In this document: in pieces, positions 31,566-35,919 of the stretch
Numbering within the stretch: the first letter of the stretch is position 1
Layout of the letters: each line of letters begins with the position of its first letter
Assembly: GCA_031274995.1 (NCBI GenBank)
Contig: JAISPJ010000036.1
Location: 1 to 35,919 of the forward strand
From: Azoarcus sp.
GTDB taxonomy: Bacteria > Pseudomonadota > Gammaproteobacteria > Burkholderiales > Rhodocyclaceae
Reading direction: 5' to 3'
DNA: 35,919 nt
Translations under genes and position numbers: made by a program
The notes under the pieces: generated by a model
Told to the model about the DNA's origin: nothing
Database searches by the model: none
What the model saw: the letters and a program-made list of their open reading frames with translations, nothing else

Positions 31566-32576
31566 ATGTCCACGGATTTTCTCTCCCAGGAAGAAGTTGA
31601 CGCGCTGCTGCGCGGAGTCAATGGAGAGGTTGACGAACCCAGCCACGAGGAAGCTGAACCGGGGGGCGCGCGTGCCTACAACATGGCCACCCAGGAGCGA
31701 ATCGTGCGCGGGCGTATGCCCACGATGGAGCTTATCAACGAACGTTTCACGCGCTATCTGAGAATCGGCCTCTTCAACTACATGCACCGCAACATCGAAA
31801 TCTCGGTTGGCCCGATCAAAGTGCAAAAGTACGCCGAGTTCGTGCGCAACCTGGTCGTACCCACCAATCTCAATCTGATCCTCGCCAAGCCGCTGCGCGG
31901 AACCGGGCTGGTCGTGTTCAATCCCAAGCTCGTCTTCACCGTCATCGACAACATGTTCGGCGGTAGCGGGCGATTCCAGACACGGGTGGAAGGCAGGGAT
32001 TTCACGCCCACCGAACAGCGCATCATCCAGGGCCTGCTCAACGTGGTGTTTACCGAATACAGCAAGTCATGGGCGCCGGTCTTTCAGATCGAACTCGAAT
32101 ATGTGCGATCCGAGATGAATTCGCAGTTTGCCAATATCGCCACACCTTCCGAGATCGTTGTCGCTACCAGCTTTACGCTGGAGATGGGCGATGTCCAGTC
32201 CGACATGCATATCTGTTTTCCCTATTCGATGCTGGAACCCATCCGCGACCTGCTCTATTCGACGATGCAAAGCGACCATCTGACCCAGGACAAACGTTGG
32301 ATCACGATGCTGTCGCAGGAATTGCAGGGCGCGGAAGTCGAACTCGTCTGCAATCTCGGTACGGCCAAATCCACCCTGCGCGACATCGTCAACATGCGTG
32401 TCGGCGACGTGATCCCGCTCAGTGTCGCCGAATTTCTGGAAGCTGAAATCGGTGGCGTGCCTGTGATCGAGTGCCACTCAGGAACCCGCAACCGTCAATA
32501 TGCCATCATGATTGAAAAGATGATCGGCAGCAGCGAACCTCTCAATTTGCTGGCAGGAGGCCAACACAATGGCTGA
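31566..32576 (+). CDS. fliM: Flagellar motor switch protein FliM
   Basis: A 336-aa component of the C-ring. The N-terminal CheY-P-binding peptide is present (TDFLSQEEVDALLRGV, residues 3-18). The middle domain that binds FliG contains the GGSG motif near 131 (NMFGGSGRFQTRVEGRDFTPTEQRII), and a C-terminal SpoA domain lies at about 255-330. It reads CheY phosphorylation and sets rotation direction. The last 8 nt overlap fliN. Confidence 0.97.
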   Translation: MSTDFLSQEEVDALLRGVNGEVDEPSHEEAEPGGARAYNMATQERIVRGRMPTMELINERFTRYLRIGLFNYMHRNIEISVGPIKVQKYAEFVRNLVVPTNLNLILAKPLRGTGLVVFNPKLVFTVIDNMFGGSGRFQTRVEGRDFTPTEQRIIQGLLNVVFTEYSKSWAPVFQIELEYVRSEMNSQFANIATPSEIVVATSFTLEMGDVQSDMHICFPYSMLEPIRDLLYSTMQSDHLTQDKRWITMLSQELQGAEVELVCNLGTAKSTLRDIVNMRVGDVIPLSVAEFLEAEIGGVPVIECHSGTRNRQYAIMIEKMIGSSEPLNLLAGGQHNG

Positions 32577-33186
32577 CGACGACTACAGCGCCGAGCCCCG
32601 GGAAACCGCCGGAACTTCAGACATTGCCGCAGCCGAAACTCCGGTAAATGAAGACGATTGGGCTGCTGCCATGCAGGAACAGGAGCAGACCGCCGACGCG
32701 GAAGGCATTACAGCCGAAGCCGGGGCCGGAACCGGCAATGACGATATCAACGAGGACGACTGGGCCGCTGCCATGCAGGAGCAGGCGGCCAGCGAGAGCG
32801 CGCTGGACGACGAAGCCGAAAAAGTGGCTGCCGATCTGGCCGCCGCCGCCGAATCACCCTACCAGGCGAAACCGGCAAGCCAGCTTTTTGAAAACTTCGG
32901 CGAAGGAAGCAAGCCCAATTCGCTCAACGACTACAACATGATCCTGGACATTCCCGTCCAGATCACCGTCGAACTCGGGCGCACCAAGATCACGATCCGC
33001 AACCTGTTGCAACTGGCGCATGGTTCCGTCGTGGAACTCGAAGGGCTGGCCGGGGAGCCAATGGATGTGCTGGTCAATGGAACCCTGATTGCGCAAGGCG
33101 AAGTCGTTGTCGTCAATGACAAATTCGGGATACGCCTCACCGACATCATCACCCCCGCCGAACGCATGCGCAAACTTCACCATTGA
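32569..33186 (+). CDS. fliN: Flagellar motor switch protein FliN with duplicated N-terminal motif
   Basis: 205 aa, longer than the usual 80-150. The C-terminal SpoA domain (about 122-200, ILDIPVQITVELGRTKITIRNLLQLAHGSVVEL) is standard and forms the base of the C-ring with FliM. The acidic N-terminal part carries NEDDWAAAMQEQ twice, at residues 27-38 and 61-72. Many FliN proteins have a single DDWAAAM motif there, so this is an internal duplication with a 34-residue period. The start overlaps fliM by 8 nt. Confidence 0.95.
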   Translation: MADDDYSAEPRETAGTSDIAAAETPVNEDDWAAAMQEQEQTADAEGITAEAGAGTGNDDINEDDWAAAMQEQAASESALDDEAEKVAADLAAAAESPYQAKPASQLFENFGEGSKPNSLNDYNMILDIPVQITVELGRTKITIRNLLQLAHGSVVELEGLAGEPMDVLVNGTLIAQGEVVVVNDKFGIRLTDIITPAERMRKLHH

Positions 33187-33211
33187 GCCAAGCCGGCCAT
33201 GCGAGACCGCA

Positions 33212-33703
33212 ATGAAGCTGCCGCCAGTATTTTTTCTGTCCGTACTGCTGCCCGCCCTGGCGGCGTTTGCCCTGTTTCCCGCCTATTGCCAGGCCGCTGC
33301 CGAGGCATCCGCATCCACTGCCATCCCCGACCCGCTTGCCGGTTTCGGGCAAATGCTTTTCGGACTTGTGCTCGTGCTTGGCATCCTCGCCGGTTGTGTC
33401 TGGCTGCTGAAACGTTTTTCCTCTCCCGTTCGCGGTAACGGGCTTCTGCGCATCCTCGGCGTCACGGCGGTCGGGCCGCGAGAAAAAGTGGTATTGCTCG
33501 AAGTCGGCGAAAAAATACTCATGCTCGGCGTCACACCGAACAATGTGCGCGCCCTGCATGTGTTCGAACATGGCGAACTGCCCCTTGTGCCCATGCCCGT
33601 CGCGCCTTGCGCCAATCCCGGCCCCGCATCCGCCACCGCGCTCGTCAACTCCTTCGCCAGTCGGCTGGCCCAAGCATTGAAAGGCCGTCGCGATGCGGAT
33701 TAG
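33212..33703 (+). CDS. fliO: Flagellar biosynthesis protein FliO
   Basis: 163 aa. It has a signal-like N-terminus (KLPPVFFLSVLLPALAAFALF), a transmembrane helix at about 47-66 (MLFGLVLVLGILAGCVWLL), and a cytoplasmic FliO/FliZ domain (LRILGVTAVGPREKVVLLEVGEKILMLGVTPNNVRALHVF). FliO is an assembly chaperone for the FliP ring of the export gate. The start is ATG 33212; upstream ATGs are out of frame or overlap fliN deeply. The end overlaps fliP by 11 nt. Confidence 0.9.
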   Translation: MKLPPVFFLSVLLPALAAFALFPAYCQAAAEASASTAIPDPLAGFGQMLFGLVLVLGILAGCVWLLKRFSSPVRGNGLLRILGVTAVGPREKVVLLEVGEKILMLGVTPNNVRALHVFEHGELPLVPMPVAPCANPGPASATALVNSFASRLAQALKGRRDAD

Positions 33704-34460
33704 AGTCCCCCTTTCTGCTGTCGCGGCCTTGCTCGCCATGCTCCCCCTGGCCGTCGGTGCGCAGGAAATCGACTTCAACCTCCAGGGGCTGCCTGCGCTG
33801 ACCGCCACCCCCGCGCCCGGCGGCGGCACGCACTACAGCCTGCCGGTGCAAACCCTGCTGCTGCTCACGCTGTTGAGCTTCATTCCCGCGACGGTGCTGA
33901 TGATGACGAGTTTCACCCGCATCATCATTGTTTTCGCCCTCATGCGCCAGGCAATGGGAACACAGACCTCGCCACCCAATCAGGTGCTGCTCGGACTGGC
34001 GCTTTTTCTCACTTTCTTCATCATGTCCCCGGTGCTACAGCAGATATACACCGACGCATACAAGCCCATGTCCGAAGGCAGCATCGATATCGGTCAGGCG
34101 CTGGATCGCGCCACCGTTCCCATGCGCGCCTTCATGCTCCATCAGGTACGCTCATCCGACCTCTCCCTCTTCAGCGAAATGGCGAAAATCGAACGGGTCG
34201 AAAAGCCCGAGGATTTGCCGATGCGCGTCATCATTCCCGCCTACGTCACCTCCGAGATCAAAACCGCCTTTCAGATCGGCTTCATCGTCTTCATCCCCTT
34301 CATCATCATCGACATGGTCGTCGCCTCCGTCCTCATGTCGATGGGCATGATGATGATGTCGCCCGTCATCGTTTCTCTGCCTTTCAAACTCATGCTGTTC
34401 GTGCTCGTCGATGGATGGGGGCTGGTCATCGGCTCGCTGGTGCGCAGCTTTTCTACCTGA
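33693..34460 (+). CDS. fliP: Flagellar type III export gate protein FliP
   Basis: A 255-aa protein with a cleavable signal peptide (1-22, ending near VGAQE) and four membrane segments. Signature stretches are LTLLSFIPATVLMMTSFTRIIIVFALMRQAMG and IPAYVTSEIKTAFQIGFIVFIPFIIIDMVVASVLMSMGMMM. Five FliP subunits form the core of the export gate with FliQ and FliR. Translation is coupled to fliO through an 11-nt overlap. Confidence 0.97.
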   Translation: MRIRVPLSAVAALLAMLPLAVGAQEIDFNLQGLPALTATPAPGGGTHYSLPVQTLLLLTLLSFIPATVLMMTSFTRIIIVFALMRQAMGTQTSPPNQVLLGLALFLTFFIMSPVLQQIYTDAYKPMSEGSIDIGQALDRATVPMRAFMLHQVRSSDLSLFSEMAKIERVEKPEDLPMRVIIPAYVTSEIKTAFQIGFIVFIPFIIIDMVVASVLMSMGMMMMSPVIVSLPFKLMLFVLVDGWGLVIGSLVRSFST

Positions 34461-34501
34461 CGGGCTGAAAGAATGCCTCCCTTGCTTCTGGAGAACCAAC
34501 C

Positions 34502-34771
34502 ATGACCCCCGCAGCCGTCATTGATCTGGGCCGTCAGGCCATTGAAGTTACCCTCATGGTTTCCGCGCCGCTGTTTCTTGCCGCGCTCGTTACGGGGCTT
34601 ATCGTCAGCACCTTCCAGGCGGCCACCCAGATCAACGAAATGACCCTCACCTTCGTACCCAAGGTCGTGTCGATCTTCATCACCCTCGTGCTTGCCGGGC
34701 CGTGGATGATTACGACCATTACCGACTTCATGCGGCAGCTCCTCAGTTCCATCCCGTCGATGATCGGCTAG
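34502..34771 (+). CDS. fliQ: Flagellar type III export gate protein FliQ
   Basis: 89 aa, the normal size. Two transmembrane helices lie at about 14-38 (IEVTLMVSAPLFLAALVTGLIVS) and 51-75 (FVPKVVSIFITLVLAGPWMITTI), with the conserved FQAATQINEMTLTFVPK loop between them. It surrounds the FliP/FliR core. The start is 41 nt after fliP, with a TGGAG ribosome-binding site. Confidence 0.97.
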   Translation: MTPAAVIDLGRQAIEVTLMVSAPLFLAALVTGLIVSTFQAATQINEMTLTFVPKVVSIFITLVLAGPWMITTITDFMRQLLSSIPSMIG

Positions 34772-34816
34772 GGCAGGGCAAGAGCGAATCAAAGAAACGC
34801 CGGGGAACATTCCTCC

Positions 34817-35626
34817 ATGGTTTTCAGCTTCACATCCGCCCAGCTCGATGCCTGGCTCGCCGCCTTCATGTACCCGTTCGTGCGCCTGCTCGGGATGATG
34901 ATGTCTGCCCCTATTTTCTCCAATCGCGGGATGCCTGTGCGCGTGCGTCTGGTTGCCGGGCTTGGCATCGCGGTTGCCGTCCTGCCTGCCGCGCCGCCCA
35001 TGCCCGACATTGCGCCGGGCTCCGGCATTGGCTTGCTGATCCTTGGCCAGCAGGTTTTCATCGGAGCCGCCATCGGCTTCACCATCCGGCTCGTCTTCGC
35101 CGCCGTCGACGTTGCCGGCTCCTTCATCGGAATGCAAATGGGGCTTTCCTTTGCATTGTTCTTCGATCCCAACTCCGGCGGCCAAAGCGCCGTGCTCGCC
35201 GATTTCATGAGCATGGTTGCCGCACTGCTCTTCCTTTCCCTCGACGGCCATCTGGTTCTGGTCGAACTGATGGTACGCAGCTTTGAATGGCTGCCGGTCG
35301 GCGCGGGGCTGAATGGGCAGGGCTGGAGCTTCATCCCCCGCGCCGGGGCCGCCGTTTTCGCTACCGGCTTCCTGCTCTCGCTTCCCATGCTCGCGGTGCT
35401 TCTCGTCACTAACATCGCAATGGGCGTGCTTACCCGCGCATCGCCCCAACTCAATCTCTTCGCCATCGGTTTTCCCGTCACAATGCTCACGGGCTTTTTT
35501 GCCCTTGTCCTGCTGATGGGCAACCTCGGCCCTGTGCTCCATAATCTGTTTGAGCGCAGCTTTGACGCCGTACCGGTGTTGCTGGAGGCGCTCACTCCGG
35601 TTGGCAGTCAGGGTAGCGGCCCTTGA
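34817..35626 (+). CDS. fliR: Flagellar type III export gate protein FliR
   Basis: A 269-aa integral membrane protein with about six hydrophobic segments. Typical stretches are RLLGMMMSAPIFSNRGMPVRVRLVAGLGIAV, QMGLSFALFFDPNSGGQSAVLADFM and ASPQLNLFAIGFPVTMLTGFFAL. One FliR completes the FliP5-FliQ4-FliR gate. It is the last flagellar gene in the window; flhB, often next, is not found directly downstream. Confidence 0.97.
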   Translation: MVFSFTSAQLDAWLAAFMYPFVRLLGMMMSAPIFSNRGMPVRVRLVAGLGIAVAVLPAAPPMPDIAPGSGIGLLILGQQVFIGAAIGFTIRLVFAAVDVAGSFIGMQMGLSFALFFDPNSGGQSAVLADFMSMVAALLFLSLDGHLVLVELMVRSFEWLPVGAGLNGQGWSFIPRAGAAVFATGFLLSLPMLAVLLVTNIAMGVLTRASPQLNLFAIGFPVTMLTGFFALVLLMGNLGPVLHNLFERSFDAVPVLLEALTPVGSQGSGP

Positions 35627-35758
35627 GGGAGGATCACTTTCCGGGAGCGCATGTGTTGTCGTTCAATGGAACTTCGAGGCCGCACACGAATCCATAAAAT
35701 CTTATACCCTATATACCTTTGAGCGTCGTCACGCTACTTGAGAAAACCGGAGAAACAT

Positions 35759-35919
35759 ATGTCAAAGAAAAGAGCCGCCGTCGTTGGTTACGGCAACATC
35801 GGTCAATACGCCGTCGAAGCCATTGAAGCCAGCCCCGATTTTGAACTGGCCGGTGTCATCCGGCGGCAAACCGGCGGCAAAAAGCCGCTTGAACTGGCGG
35901 ATACCGTCGTCGCGGACAA
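35759..35919 (+). CDS. ddh: Probable meso-diaminopimelate dehydrogenase, 5' part only
   Basis: The first 53 codons are visible before the window ends. [19 protein letters not shown] has the dinucleotide-binding Gly10-x-Gly12-x2-Gly15 at the extreme N-terminus, and [10 protein letters not shown] follows at the end of the second strand. This pattern fits NADP-dependent meso-DAP D-dehydrogenase (Ddh), which makes meso-DAP in one step from tetrahydrodipicolinate. Other Gfo/Idh- or DapB-like dehydrogenases are possible until the rest is seen. A 132-bp gap separates it from fliR, so it probably has its own promoter in the AT-rich stretch near 35695-35716. Confidence 0.65.
   Translation, partial: MSKKRAAVVGYGNIGQYAVEAIEASPDFELAGVIRRQTGGKKPLELADTVVAD

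Noticed and set aside
34271-35542. 423-codon open frame antisense to fliP-fliR
   Set aside because: Its His/Glu/Gly/Asp-rich composition is the mirror of hydrophobic FliP/Q/R codons; no family is recognisable and the sense genes are certain.
1-35919. CRISPR arrays, tRNA/rRNA genes, insertion sequences, prophage genes
   Set aside because: No regularly spaced repeats of CRISPR length, no cloverleaf or rRNA sequence, and no transposase, integrase or phage structural gene was seen on either strand.

Overview
The window looks like a chromosomal segment of a flagellated betaproteobacterium, most likely from the Rhodocyclales/Nitrosomonadales side of the class. The evidence is gene content and order: rsfS-rlmH-maf-rng, an aminoglycoside-phosphotransferase-type homoserine kinase next to a DUF2782 protein and polA, a BPSS1780-like membrane protein, and a proteobacterial fliJKLMNOPQR run. 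The sequence is GC-rich, almost all of it is coding, and I see no rRNA, tRNA, insertion sequence, prophage or CRISPR array. Species cannot be fixed from this alone.

Layout. Bases 1-18.6 kb are almost entirely minus-strand: a PEBP/YbhB protein; a response regulator with a long Pro/Ala-rich tail; one plus-strand gene for a small c-type cytochrome, between an unusual AT-rich intergenic region and a bidirectional terminator; an HDOD protein and a 2Fe-2S/FAD reductase; then rsfS-rlmH-maf-rng (ribosome silencing, 23S rRNA methylation, nucleotide pyrophosphatase, RNase G). From 15.46 kb down to 8.42 kb lies a tight seven-gene operon (RDD, SpoIIM-like, unknown membrane protein, DUF4129, DUF4350, MoxR ATPase, DUF58). 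It has one near-consensus promoter that appears to give a leaderless mRNA. Next come a LOG-family protein, a DUF2782 protein, thrB and a BPSS1780-type membrane protein.

From 18.66 kb the plus strand dominates: polA; mtnA overlapping a class II aldolase gene that resembles fuculose-phosphate aldolase more than MtnB; a minus-strand DMT transporter; a WbpV-like epimerase/reductase and a WbpM/FlaA1-like 4,6-dehydratase (surface polysaccharide or flagellin sugar synthesis); a diguanylate cyclase; then fliJ, fliK, fliL, fliM, fliN, fliO, fliP, fliQ and fliR, and the start of a probable meso-diaminopimelate dehydrogenase gene cut by the window edge.

Most interesting points. (1) A textbook sigma-54 promoter lies between fliJ and fliK and probably drives fliK and possibly fliL-R. 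(2) The mtnA-aldolase pair may be a DHAP-shunt type methylthioadenosine salvage route rather than the classical MtnA-MtnB route. (3) The MoxR/DUF58/DUF4350/DUF4129/SpoIIM/RDD operon is a conserved-looking but functionally unassigned membrane system and the best candidate here for an undescribed machine. (4) The WbpV-like enzyme has His in place of the catalytic Tyr of YxxxK. (5) There are several unexplained repeat or dyad elements at 2375-2431, 6778-6855 and 25377-25412.
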